Positions 12,401 through 21,487 of a stretch of 64,000 nucleotides of DNA are shown piece after piece. Each line of letters starts with the position of its first letter. The stretch's first letter is position 1. The stretch lies in NCBI GenBank assembly GCA_018806985.1, contig JADANN010000435.1:682001-746000 (forward strand), given 5' to 3'. Position numbers and translations under genes: made by a program. Under the pieces are notes generated by a model. The model searched no databases. It was not told the DNA's origin and was given only the letters and a program-made list of their open reading frames with translations. Origin of the DNA: Angiostrongylus vasorum (lineage: Eukaryota > Nematoda > Chromadorea > Rhabditida > Metastrongylidae).

Positions 12401-15400
12401 GTTCTACTTGGCTAATGCTTGATGTTATAAGGGCGATGTCGTCAACAAAGCGAAGATGGTGTAACTGCCGACCATCGAATTTCACTCCCCATATTATCCC
12501 ATTCCAGTGTTCGCATGACGTTCTGGAGGGTGGCCTTGCCTAACTCCTCTTTTGACGTGAATGTCAATATTGTTGCAGAATGGTGATATCTTGCTTGTGA
12601 AACTTTTGTACAGCTCACGAAGAATCTTTGTGTACTGAGTAGGGACTCCTTGACTATCAAGGGCTTCCATGACTGCTTCAATCTCACTTGAGTCAAAGGC
12701 CTTCTTCAAATCAATGAAAGTGAGGCAGAGCGGTCTTTTTGTTCTCTCGCGGTAGTTCAATGAGTTTTGTTATCGTGTGGATGTTGTCCATCGTACTAAA
12801 TCCTTTTCAAAAACCCTGCTTGCTCACATGGTTGTCCTTCGTCCAGTGTTCTGTCATTCCTGTTTAGGATGACTCGAGTGAAAAAGTTTGTGGACGACAG
12901 ACAGAAAGCAGATTGGGCGATAGTTGCCGATATCGTGTAGGTCACCTTCTTGGACAATAACACGGTCTTTCTGGTCTTCCACTGAGTAGGGACCTTGCGT
13001 TTAGACAGGTAACGTTTGAAGAGCCGAGCCAGTATGTTTACGTGGACTGGCGGAAGGTTCTTCAGGTGTTCTGATCTTGTCCTGTCCCGACTTGGTGCTG
13101 TTCAATTTTTCACCGACGAAATCGCATGTCGGATTTCGGAAGGGAGAACCGGTTGTACAACATATCCATCCTTCTTTACTTCATATGACGGAAGGTGGAC
13201 GTGGCTATCGAAGAGATCTGAGTAACATTCGTGAAAGATTTTTCTCCATTACCTTTCTGGACGCTGCAACTGTTCCGTCTGGGCGTCGGAGTACAACCAC
13301 CTTGGCCTTGTAGCTGGCGAAGCTTCGGTGGGCTTTGCGAATGCTTTTCCCAGCCTCTGCAGCTTCGACGATTACTGCTGCTCTTCTCTGTTTAAGATCT
13401 TCATTTATCGCCTGTTTCCATTGTTTTGCACCTGCAGCTCATGCGATTCCACGCTGGCGTATCAGCTCGAGTGTTTCTGGAGACAGACATCGCTTGGTGT
13501 CTTTCGAACTCTCCGCTTTCATAGCGCTAATGTGAAGATTTTGAATGAGCCGATCGTATTCTTCGTCGATATTATCGACAACGGCGTCTTCCCAACAGCT
13601 GACTAATGAATTGAATAAATCCCAGTTTACGGTGGTTCTGGGACCTCGGTTTTTGAATTTATCGGGTTTTTCTACTTTCCGCGAGAAATAGAATCTTGCA
13701 CGAAGGAGGCGATGTTCTGATTCCTCATAGAATTTTGGGACAACAGCGACATCGGTTAGGCAAAATCTTCTACTTACTATCAAATGGTCTATTTCGTTAT
13801 GGTACTCTCCACTGGGAGATTCCCACGTCCAGTGTTGGGGGTGGGGCTTCTGGAATAGCGAGTTACCATGGATAGTCTAGGTCGCCATGACAAGCTCAGA
13901 TAGCCGCTCACCCTGTTCGTTCGATTCTAATCCGTGGGTCCCGATGTGACGCTCTTCAGACGTTCTTCTTGGTCCAATCTTGGCATTGAAATCTCCAATG
14001 ATGACCTTGAAGATGTGTGGTCTTCTCTGTAGAACTTATCCAAGTCCATATAGAACGGTTCGATGTCTTCTTCGTTATAGTTTGATGTCGACGCGTAAAC
14101 GACGAAGATTGTCAAAGCCGGTATCGATCCACACCTTTTTTAATCGTAAACATCCGATTCGGGTTGTATGCTGTTCGAATGAATCGATGTTCATGGACAA
14201 ACTCGTGTTGACAAGAACGCCGACTCCGCCGACTCCTCTACTGTCGCATGTTCCGTGGAACAGTTCTTCTTCGGTGTCATAGACGGCGTTGAATGGATGA
14301 CATCGTCTCGTCTCGGCCAGGCCGATGACATCGTACCTTATCCTTTTTGCTTGCATGAGCAAGTCTTCTATCAAGGACTCGGTTGCAGGTGTACGTTCAT
14401 TGTAGGTACAGACCGTCACCTTAGTTTTTTGCAATCCAGGCAGCTTCCATTGTACCTGAGATTTTAGCAGCCTCTCGGTACTCGTCCTACCCAATGGTGC
14501 CGAATTGGGGGCTCTTTCGGGGTCAAGGGAATGAGGCCCGTTTCTTTTTACTGTTTTTAGCTTTTTGATATCCACGTATAGCTTGCTGGTCTCTGAAGTG
14601 AGGGGCTGGGTGTACTCATGGGTAGCTTGCCAGGCTCTCCCAGAGTGGACATGGAGCTTATTTGTTGGAGGCGACTCCTAACCGCCTCCCATATACTTCT
14701 CTGTCATTTGATTGCAGGCTTTTGGCAGAATTGACTCGTGGAATACAATCCTCATAAGCTATGACGCACCCACACAGGCATGCATGAGTAGCCCTCGTGG
14801 ATACAGAAAGTATGTGCCAAGTCGGCGCAGCAGAAACAGGGGGTTCATCCCGTGGATCCACCTACGTCTCAGGGAAGCAAAGGTCGCTTTTGGTCCGCGA
14901 TTAACCCCCTATCCACTAGCTGAGGGACGTGCCACGTGGCCTCGTGACCGACGGGCTATCGGAATCCCTCATATGAGGGAGATCCGTGGTTGATGTGAAT
15001 TAGTGTATAATATGGTTGATCTGCCTCAATTTGATGACGTAAGCCTTAGATGTGAGAATATTCAATGTACGCAGCCTAGCCGCCGCGATTTTCTGATGAC
15101 AATATGAAAGTTCTCGTAATGGATAGTCTTACATAATTATTAATGCATGCGATTCCCGCCATGTTTAGGGATGCGGTTATTCGTGACGGTGTGTGTTGTG
15201 TTCGTTTCTTTGCTCCACTTGTATATCTGAATGCGGAGCAGTTCAAGAAAGGTGTCGAGGACGTACTTCGGCTGCCAGCAGTAGAGCGAAGGTTTGTCGC
15301 TTTATCAGCGTGACACATTTTTCTCATGTCTCTTCATGGCTAGCTCCCGGGTGTCGAACTGCGAAATACAACATGGGGTTCATGGTTTGCTGAACATGAG

Positions 15401-15881
15401 AAATTTGAAGCCATAAAATGGAAACTCACCTAGGAATGAATTTGTGCTAAGAATCGAAGCTTGGAGGAGACCCAATTGCAAGATGGCAAATATTCCTACG
15501 ATCCACAGAAGGTGTAGACTACCTGTGCTGAGGACCTAGCAATACCGTTGTCTTACCCAAGATGGAGATGTTCGTACGACCCACTTGGGTCAGCGTTTAA
15601 ACGTGCTAAACACCTTGCAGTGGTCTTATTTGGCTGGCGCAATCACACGCTTTCGTGGCAATCAGGTAAAAAGTGTTCGTTCCTGTACGTACTAAAACGC
15701 TGTTTTTAGGCGGATTGAAGAAGAAACTGAGCGTAAGAGATCGCTGAAACATTCTCGAAATGAATTAGGAACCACACTAAGAAGTATTAAAGTGAGATCA
15801 CCCGACGTAGTAGATGATGGAAGACTCTCTGTACGTTTCTCCTTCTATCATGCGTTAAGATGATGTTGTTGTTGTTGTTGT

Positions 15882-15924
<43 letters not shown>

Positions 15925-17665
15925 TGATGATGATGATGATGATAATGGTGATAACGTCAGTTCAATCTTTATAGCAGTGTTCTCGTACGGAAACAAAGCC
16001 AGTGCAAATTCGAGCCGTTATCATAGACTTGTCCACTATCACCCAAATTGATTATACCGGTGCTAATTGTCTCATTGAGGTGATTTTTCGTATTTTAAAA
16101 CTTGCGATAGCTGACAAAACGTATTACTTTTCTTTTGAGGGAAGGAATAGCAAGCATGAAGCGATAGGTTGTATGAAGCTGAAAAAAAAATGATGTTGAT
16201 AGAGTGATTTTTCATTGCATATAAGGGAACCATGAGCTTGAGAGATCTTAGTCAAGCTACGATCTATAGGTAACACTAAATGGAGATCAAGGAATGGTTG
16301 AAAAACTTGGTATTTCTGTCCTGATTCAGAGTTACGATAATTAGCGCTTATAATCATGAATGGTTCGCAATTTATCCGAGTTCGTGGTCTGAAATTTACA
16401 GTACGAACTATTTGTACTGAGGCTATAAACTGAGAGCTTGTGGAAAACTCGGGTAAATTCTTATTCAGGGAAAATGACATCTTTTTAAATTTTCTTGAAA
16501 AGATATGAAATAAAGGAAATAGAATTATTACTAAGGCAAAATGTTAGCAATTATTTTTCGAAAATCTATGCGAAAAATCCAGAAGAAATTTTCATCATTT
16601 GACGCATCCGATTCCACAGATATTCTACCCTACGTTTGTTGCAGTTCTTTATTAGCGTGTCTTCATTTCAATCTAATAACTTACTTTCTCGTTACCAGGT
16701 TTTTGATGAACAACAGCGGAAAGGAATCAATGTCCTCTTCGCAGCCGCACCATGTAAGTTGGCGCCATGTTTTCACTAGATGTTTAGCCTACCATTATGT
16801 TTATCGTGAATATTTGTGTATGAGTCAATATCGAACTACTTGAATATTTACTTCATTTTTTGTTCATTTACATCGTCCATATTCACATATTTTCCAGTTT
16901 CCAGCACTTTTTTTTAATGTGTTCGTTGTTGCTCATTCGTCATCCGCGAACGTCTTTGAGTTTGCGAATGGGTTCGGCTACCACCTCAGTACTTTTGTTT
17001 TCCTCTTGAATGTCGTTGAATGCTGGACGAGTTGATTTTTTTGTGGAATCCTATCGTAACACTATTAGACCGTCTTCAAGTCTTCATCACATCCAATCTA
17101 CATCTTTTATGGATCGGAAAGAGCTTTTCCTAGACAAATCTGGTACCAAATTTTGAATCGCGGAATAATGACAGTGTTGGTTTACTCGCTGCGCCGTCGA
17201 ACCGCTGACCATTCGCGCAAACGTTGTTTGTGCTTGTTGTGAAATTATTATTTTTTCATTCTTTAAATATTCAATAGTGTTTTTTAGAATTATTGATTTA
17301 TAGAGCTGGTGTTTCCTACTGTTCAAAGCAAGACAATTTTTTTTTGAACTCTGTTGTGGTTTTCAATAGGCGAATACTTCTGTAATTAAAATTTCATAAG
17401 GGAAAAGCAGCTAAATTTCCGCTTGACTTCTAAACATTTCGAACAAGAAGATTCCGGCCTTTTAAAGTTTTATTACTCACTATGCAGGATTTGTCAGTAT
17501 TCTGAATAGTTGTTTTATCGAAGACTCCTTCGCTCGTTAGATCTTTATTTTTCATATTTTACAGTAATGCTGCTGGACTTGCTGCAAAGGGTATTGAACT
17601 CGAGGGATTCGACTATTCTCACTCATTTCTATCCCTCCATCGATGATGCTTTGAACAACGTGTGA
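293..17665 (+). CDS. SLC26/SulP-family anion transporter (whole gene, 16 exons)
   Basis: The joined exons are 293-440, 818-928, 5567-5739, 6023-6076, 6222-6332, 6419-6580, 6688-6770, 9404-9551, 9902-10015, 10698-10978, 11052-11126, 15169-15291, 15710-15830, 15978-16079, 16699-16753 and 17565-17665. They total 1962 nt, 653 codons plus stop, with every splice phase matching. The order is cytosolic N-terminus (1-45), SulP transmembrane domain (about 46-460), then a C-terminal STAS domain (about 487-650). The family signature is seen as P-V-N-G-L-Y-T-S ending G-T-S-R (61-82); the usual Tyr of P-x-Y-G-L-Y is Asn63. The STAS core reads [14 protein letters not shown] (583-596). Known family role: secondary transport or exchange of sulfate, chloride, bicarbonate or oxalate at the plasma membrane. 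The substrate cannot be read from sequence. Nematodes have several paralogues (sulp genes), and I cannot say which this is. ATG 293 is the first ATG after a TTTCAG acceptor at 212-217, but the frame stays open back to that acceptor, so a longer N-terminus is possible. Confidence 0.93.
818..928 (+). CDS. SulP gene exon 2 (SulP signature)
   Basis: Completes the Gly codon begun in exon 1 and reads [20 protein letters not shown], the most conserved block of the family, which lines the anion site. It ends GTSRHVSL. The acceptor is TTACAG and the donor GTGAGC. Confidence 0.93.
1713..1935 (+). repeat. SINE-B-like tRNA-derived repeat
   Basis: Begins GTGAGCAGCGCAGTGGTAG, a Pol III A-box-like start, followed by a B-box-like GGTTCGGCTCC and the family body (GACTTGTCTGRGAA-like). 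It lies in SulP intron 2 in the gene's orientation. Confidence 0.5.
4568..4847 (-). mobile_element. SINE-A copy 1 (tRNA-derived)
   Basis: Read on the - strand it starts GGGGCGCGTGTGGCGCAATG (A box) with the B box GGTTCGA..., as in a tRNA-derived head. The shared body follows (GGGCCACCGCGAGTCATTG-like, then AATGCATGGC). It has five relatives in this window. It is non-autonomous and presumably mobilised by an RTE-like element. Confidence 0.72.
5040..5180 (-). repeat. SINE-B-like fragment
   Basis: The + strand carries GAACAAGTCTGGTAACAATTTG, the reverse complement of the family's CAAATTGGTACCAGACTTGT block, then a degenerate tRNA-like head. It is old and diverged. Confidence 0.35.
5567..5739 (+). 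CDS. SulP gene exon 3
   Basis: Begins [12 protein letters not shown], the family block that follows the signature, and ends in the helix [18 protein letters not shown] polar extracytosolic loop rich in Asp/Glu lies between (about residues 100-125). The preceding intron is 4.6 kb. Confidence 0.92.
6023..6076 (+). CDS. SulP gene exon 4
   Basis: 18 codons, [18 protein letters not shown], matching the family's R-L-G-x-L-T-x-[FY]-L-S segment. The acceptor is TTTGAG and the donor GTAAGA. It was identified by phase and family fit. Confidence 0.9.
6222..6332 (+). CDS. SulP gene exon 5
   Basis: 37 codons beginning [19 protein letters not shown], equivalent to the conserved G-F-x-x-[GA]-A-A-x-x-[IV] membrane segment. 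The donor is GTAAGT. Confidence 0.93.
6419..6580 (+). CDS. SulP gene exon 6
   Basis: 54 codons with a hydrophobic helix ([17 protein letters not shown]), the basic K-K-K-C-K turn and the P-I-P-x-[DE]-L family motif, here [10 protein letters not shown]. The donor is GTGCGT. Confidence 0.93.
6688..6770 (+). CDS. SulP gene exon 7
   Basis: Reads [20 protein letters not shown] and then VGKIPPG, the conserved approach to the G-x-[IL]-P-x-G-L-P motif that is completed in exon 8. The donor is GTAAGC. Confidence 0.93.
7181..7370 (+). mobile_element. SINE-B copy (tRNA-derived)
   Basis: Starts GGGGGGAGTAGCGCAGTGG followed by TTAGTGATGC, a clear tRNA-like A-box region. The body then reads CTCCCATCCC and ends in adenine-rich sequence. 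It sits in SulP intron 7. Confidence 0.55.
7840..8640 (-). pseudogene. Decayed mariner-family transposase
   Basis: Several - strand frames resemble pieces of mariner transposase. From high to low coordinates: the second helix-turn-helix ([20 protein letters not shown]), [30 protein letters not shown], then [20 protein letters not shown] and IDYYF, which holds the third catalytic Asp, and FNDFIAS. Frames change and stops intervene, so no active transposase is made. The first helix-turn-helix and the first catalytic Asp are lost or unreadable. The 5' end abuts an E-type repeat at about 8625. Confidence 0.8.
8625..8835. repeat. E-type repeat copy 1 with hammerhead-like motif
   Basis: Shares AGGATCGACTTTCTAT and AACCTCGGCA with the copy at 42865, and GCCTGGAAGGGTA.ACTAATA with the copy at 43780. 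On the - strand, 8760-8791 reads CTGAAGAAGGCGATACTGCC and then GATACGTC. It joins the dead mariner on its left. Confidence 0.5.
9404..9551 (+). CDS. SulP gene exon 8
   Basis: Continues the exon 7 motif as [15 protein letters not shown], then a membrane helix ([20 protein letters not shown]), and ends YEVDVRQ, matching the family N-x-E-[LM]-x-[AG]-x-G block. The preceding 2.6-kb intron holds a SINE-B copy and a dead mariner. Confidence 0.93.
9902..10015 (+). CDS. SulP gene exon 9
   Basis: 38 codons, [20 protein letters not shown] followed by [18 protein letters not shown]. This is the conserved block in which Ser-x-[SA]-R-[TS]-x-[VL] lies near the anion pathway. The donor is GTATTT. Confidence 0.94.
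10698..10978 (+). CDS. SulP gene exon 10
   Basis: The largest exon. It encodes the last membrane segments: [20 protein letters not shown], the [18 protein letters not shown] block, and the P-I-S-K-T-D-C segment that starts the final helices. It ends at the membrane/STAS border. The donor is GTGATT. Confidence 0.94.
11052..11126 (+). CDS. SulP gene exon 11
   Basis: 25 codons, [20 protein letters not shown]..., the short linker between membrane and STAS domains that in this family typically reads R-[STP]-x-x-x-[IV]-x-G-x-[LI]. The donor is GTTTGG, and a retrotransposon sits in the following intron. Confidence 0.88.
11654..14989 (-). mobile_element. RTE-type non-LTR retrotransposon, copy 1 (degenerate)
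   Basis: Encodes on the - strand, in several broken frames, an AP-endonuclease and a reverse transcriptase. The endonuclease shows VCTYNERT, the catalytic Glu in [10 protein letters not shown] (near 14330), and the DHLIVSRRF...EHRLLRARF region. The RT shows [12 protein letters not shown] (near 12720), [10 protein letters not shown] and FVDDIALI (near 12450). A C-terminal domain follows ([13 protein letters not shown], near 11940). Full RTE elements are about 3.2-3.3 kb, so this is near full length but frameshifted. TTGACGTGAATT at 11642-11653 and TTGATGTGAATT at 14990-15001 look like a 12-bp target duplication with one change. It is antisense in SulP intron 11. Confidence 0.88.
15169..15291 (+). 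CDS. SulP gene exon 12 (STAS start)
   Basis: Reads [20 protein letters not shown] and [13 protein letters not shown], the first beta strand and helix of STAS (family pattern V-x-V-x-R-F-x-A-P-L-x-[YF]-x-N). It joins exon 11 in phase across the inserted RTE element. Confidence 0.9.
15710..15830 (+). CDS. SulP gene exon 13 (STAS intervening sequence)
   Basis: A charged segment ([20 protein letters not shown]) without hydrophobic blocks. It fits the variable intervening sequence that animal SLC26 STAS domains carry between the first helix and the second strand. Donor GTACGT; a trinucleotide repeat lies just downstream. Confidence 0.82.
15865..15943. repeat. TTG/ATG trinucleotide microsatellite
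   Basis: Six TTG units followed by about twenty ATG units with one interruption. It lies in the 147-nt SulP intron 13, about 35 nt upstream of the next exon. Confidence 0.97.
15978..16079 (+). CDS. SulP gene exon 14 (STAS core)
   Basis: 34 codons. It contains [19 protein letters not shown], the STAS beta-turn-helix with the hallmark [IV]-[IVL]-[IL]-D-x-S...I-D-x-[TS]-G. Confidence 0.94.
16699..16753 (+). CDS. SulP gene exon 15
   Basis: [18 protein letters not shown], equivalent to the conserved STAS segment F-x-x-x-G-[IV]-x-[VL]-x-[LFI]-A. The acceptor is ACCAG and the donor GTAAGT. Confidence 0.92.
17090..17225 (-). repeat. SINE-B-like fragment
   Basis: The + strand reads CCTAGACAAATCTGGTACC then TTACTCGCTGCGCC, the reverse complement of the family body and tRNA-like head. 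It lies in SulP intron 15. Confidence 0.4.
17565..17665 (+). CDS. SulP gene exon 16 (C-terminus)
   Basis: Reads [15 protein letters not shown] and [13 protein letters not shown], then TGA at 17663-17665. This is the last STAS helix with the family pattern [FY]-x-[ST]-[IVL]-x-[DE]-A. No PDZ-binding tail is evident. AATAAT near 17690 is a possible weak polyadenylation signal. Confidence 0.92.
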
Positions 17666-18131
17666 ACAACGCAAAAGGAGAAATAATTTTATTCTTAGTT
17701 CTAGTGAAACGAGTGTTCTAACGAGTTTCTATTATTTCTCTTATTGTGGAAGATTCTTGTGCTGGTATAGATTGGTTTTAATTGTAAAAATTTCAATATT
17801 TTTTTGAACACATATTATACAGGGCAATTTCTATTTGTTAACACAGTAGTGTGGAACTAGTTGAGCGACTAGTTACCCACAATCATAGTATCCATAGGAA
17901 ATTTCTTTTCTTGCACTATGACCGAATCACCCTACAGTGGGATATCACATAGTTGAATTCGTTTATTCATAGTTGACTTTTAATATTTTTACCTCCCATC
18001 AAAGGATTCTTCTGGGAAGCCGGTGCTAGTCATGCTAGTGCGTCTTACCTATTTCCTGATACAAGCACAATGAGACTTAATTAGCCCAGCACAGGATCAA
18101 ACTAGCACTGTTCGTGACGATCGTGACGATC

Positions 18132-18300
18132 ACTACCACTGTGCTACCCGCTCCCTCTATGGTATAAAAAGAGCTTTTTCTTAGACAAGTCCGGTACCAG
18201 TTTACTGAAAACAGATGAATGGGAGAATTGGTTGATCCGAGGCCGTGAGGTCGAATCAAAGCATTCCGTGTACTAAATAGCGTCCCTACCACTATGCTTT
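18132..18300 (-). repeat. SINE-B copy
   Basis: Contains AGACAAGTCCGGTACCAGTTT (reverse complement of the family's body) and a degenerate B box GGTCGAATC. A neighbouring family head (ACTGTGCTACCCGCTCCC) abuts on the left. Confidence 0.45.
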
Positions 18301-18324
18301 AAATACTCTACATTTTTTTTACAT

Positions 18325-18630
18325 GACTTGTCATCACATCTACTGTGCGGATCACAGTACAGCACTCCTTACAATTGAATTATTTTCCTCGCAATTATTG
18401 TCCACAAAGATCTTTGAAGATTTCGGGATGTTGTTTCAGCTCCTGCTTGAAGATTTTTTCTTTTGAATGTCAGGAATGCTGGTCCAGTCGGTTTTGCTTC
18501 TAATAAATCTCGGGAATGGGGAAAGCTGAGCTAGTGCGTTCCCATATGGATTGGAGAAAAGCAATGATAAGGGCTCGAACCAGGACGTTGCTTAGTGACG
18601 GGCTGCGTCTCCAACCGCGCATTTAGGAAA
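18325..18630 (-). repeat. SINE-B-like copy with 3' body
   Basis: CATCACATCTACTGTGCGGA...ATTGTCCACAAAGATCTTTG matches the copy at 26510 and, inverted, the 3' part of the copy at 38827. A degenerate tRNA-like head lies at the right end. Confidence 0.4.
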
Positions 18631-18639
18631 GCATTTTTA

Positions 18640-18785
18640 ATTGTGGGGACGCATGTATCGCAGTGGTTGCAGTACACACTGTATCATTCGGGGCTTCGAT
18701 TCAATACTCCATTTTCTCCAAGCTTTCCAAGCGTCCAGGGTGAGCGAATTGCTAGCAGAGTTGCCTGGGAAGACAAAAGCGCAGA
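18640..18785 (+). repeat. SINE-B-like fragment
   Basis: TGTATCGCAGTGGTTGCAG resembles the A-box region. GGGCTTCGATTC resembles the B box and TTGCCTGGGAAGA the body. It is diverged. Confidence 0.35.
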
Positions 18786-20139
18786 TTTGATTCTTCGGTT
18801 CTTATCGCAAGTATAACTAGAGGCCATATATGCATTAACTTCGCTCAGCTATGAAATGAATGGAATCGAATGCATCGCGCATCTTTTTAGGGATTGATCA
18901 ACGCTGAACATTTCCTCTCTACTTAACGTATTTCGTTAGTATTGCTTATGAGTGTATAAATGCAACTAACCTAATGCAAAGTAATATCTCTTGGAAGGGA
19001 TTTGACAGGTATCTTTTGCAGAACGGTTTTTTTAGTGAAGGATTGTTAACAAACTCCATTGTTGTTTATAGCAGTTTCTATACAATTTTTTTTGTTGGAA
19101 GGTACAAAATGAAAGTAGGAAGTTCATCACTCCTTTCACAAATATAAAACGACTTTATCTTCATAAGTGATTTGGTCTGTTTTCCATAGCATGTGTTTTT
19201 CGTTGACATATAATCGTTGATCCTTAGATGGGAGGAACGATAGCGCATTGAAAGATAAGTACTTGAGTGGTCACCGTGATTTCTTCAATTGTCACTTAGG
19301 ATGAGTACCAATTTTATGCAACCACTATACGGCGGTTTTGCTAGGGCATGTCGACAGGAGTAATTCAAATTAATCTCACCTTTAGTGGCAATGGTGATAT
19401 AACAGAATACAAAGAAGGTCTTCATCTGGTGTCCCGTATATTACGCTTTGAAGACAGAAGTCAAGCGATTTTCTAATCATTGGGATGGAAAGTTACATTA
19501 GTTTCTCCAGATCAACTCACCATTCCACTCATGCGAATTAATTGAATTCCCTTGTTCGCATTTTGCTCTCGTGTTTCTTCTTCGACTCTTGAAATACCAT
19601 GACTTAGTTGTTCTCTAAACCTTAGTTAGTCATGGAAAGTGTGATTACCCTTCCCGGTGCAAAGGCGAGTGACTGGGTCCAAACAAATGGGGAGAGTCGC
19701 AGGGCCAAGTCCCCAAACAATCAGCCGTGCTGCTCGGTAGTGAGTCTGATAACATGCTCGATAGTTAAGAGCTATGAGTGCAATGCAGGCTCGCAGGCAT
19801 TGTGACTAGTAATTTGAGATGCGATCCAACATGGCAGGAGTAACAACCACAAACACACGATTAGTACAAGAGATGTTATAATGAAACATAGAGAATATTT
19901 GTTAGGTGGATGGAGAATTCTCTATTTATAGAGAAATTCTCCATCACGTAGAATAAATTGGCTTTTTCTGCGTTTTGAAGAGATTTCCGATCTTTTTTCG
20001 TCTTATGTGTGCTCCATGTTCTTCCTAAAATCCTCCCTTGTTTTGGTGCAGATACAACTCTTTTGCGTGAGGGAAAAGCACTCGTCCACCATGCATTCAT
20101 GCAGCTGTCAGCATTTGATCGAGTTATATAAGTAAAGGA

Positions 20140-20403
20140 TAAAGCTTAAAGCTTTCGTCATTCACTAATCTCTGGAATGCGCCATGCATTCGACTTCACT
20201 ATGTATCGTTAGAAGTGATTTAATGCATATCCGGCTTATACAAGGACTCCCGGTGGCCCACCGATGTTCCCATTCAGTCCTGCTATCCTCCCAAACAAGT
20301 CCGGTACCAATTTACCGACCCCCGGAGACTTGGTGAGCCTAGGGCGCAGAGTGGATTCCATGTGTATTGCAGGGCGCCTTTAACCACCTCACTACACGCG
20401 CCC
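20140..20403 (-). mobile_element. SINE-A copy 2 (tRNA-derived)
   Basis: The + strand ends CCACCTCACTACACGCGCCC, the inverted tRNA-like head. The body CAAGTCCGGTACCAATTTACC and GACTCCCGGTGGCCCACCG match copies 1 and 4. Confidence 0.72.
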
Positions 20404-20880
20404 AGTGTGTAAGTACCGCAAGAGTATATTACGTTCTTTACCTTCTAGTTCTTATATCCCTTCATTCCAAATAATATACAAAAGTCATCACAGCGATTGA
20501 GGATTGGAAAACAACAGACTGCTTATCCAAAATGATGCTGCGCATAGGATGCGTTGCCAGTTTCTCAAGATGGAGGCATTTCTGCACATCTTCATTGGCT
20601 ACACTCTCTAGTTCGCAATCCTACTCAACAACAATTGTCTGTTGCCGCAAAGGAGTAATTAGAATATCCTCCCATGGACGGCGCCCACCATAGCATCCGC
20701 GTTCGGTAAGCGAGCTATCGATTGATTACAAGAATTACAGAGGAAACTTCTGTGCACCAAAATAAACCACCGGAAAAAATTAGCACCTACAAGGATAAGT
20801 GTTCTTCATCGCGAGAGTGCTAACGGTGCAAACAACAATTCCGGAAGTGTGAGCGTCCGGGAACGTTATCACTGCTAAGA

Positions 20881-20992
20881 AGCCCAGCACAGCTTTCGGG
20901 TTTTGCTCATATCTCAGCATCCTTGTGGTTGTATTTCACATAATGCCCTGCCATGAAAAGAAGAATAGACAGTAAATAAAAGTTAAACATTA
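20881..20992. repeat. Foldback D arm fragment
   Basis: Reads GCTCATATCTCAGCATCCTT, GTGGTTGTATTTCACATAAT, then GCCCTGCCATGAAAAG and a GACAGTAAATAAAAG end. This is a single right arm of the foldback family. Confidence 0.5.
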
Positions 20993-21073
20993 AGAGCAGT
21001 TCTTTGCATGAACCACTTATCGTTGTTTGAAAAAATGCATTGTTTATGTATTCTTTTGTTTACGACCTAAGAG

Positions 21074-21487
21074 GTGCTAATGACGCTGAGATATTTGCAA
21101 AACTCCGTACCGCTAATGTTTGCGGTGGAGAACGAACGCGCTATTATCTTTTTTCCAAGGGTTGACGCTTTCACCATCACACTATGCGGGTCCTTCGTTT
21201 CGCCTGTCTCTCAGCTTGTTTTAGTTTAGATCAACCCCGTTGGCGGGTGATTACTGGGTGAAATTGATCAATAGAGAACTAGCTGATAGGCAGGCGAAAC
21301 GAAGCACCCGCACCCGCATGGTGTGGTGATGAAAGCGTCAGCCCCGAATAGGGTAATGACGCGTTCGTTCCCCACCGCAGACACCAGCAGTCCGGGGGTT
21401 TTTCAAATATCTCAGTATGATTGTGGTTGTGTCACATATAATACCCTGCCGTGAAAAATTGTAATAGGCAGCAAATAAAAAAGTTAA
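21074..21487. mobile_element. Foldback D element (near complete)
   Basis: The left arm (GACGCTGAGATATTTGCAAA...GGAGAACGAACGCGCTATT...) is repeated inverted on the right (GACGCGTTCGTTCCCCACCG...TTTTTCAAATATCTCAGTAT), with a short non-repeated centre (GATCAACCCCGTTGGCGGGT). It resembles a long-arm MITE/foldback of about 320-400 bp. It encodes nothing. Confidence 0.68.

Noticed and set aside
12086..12543. Plus-strand open frames across the retrotransposons
   Set aside because: They are antisense shadows of the RTE coding sequence on the - strand. The same holds for 13016-13606 and 54487-55082.
15787..16051. Open frames with runs of Ile, Asn, Met or Asp
   Set aside because: Products of reading the TTG/ATG microsatellite in a SulP intron.
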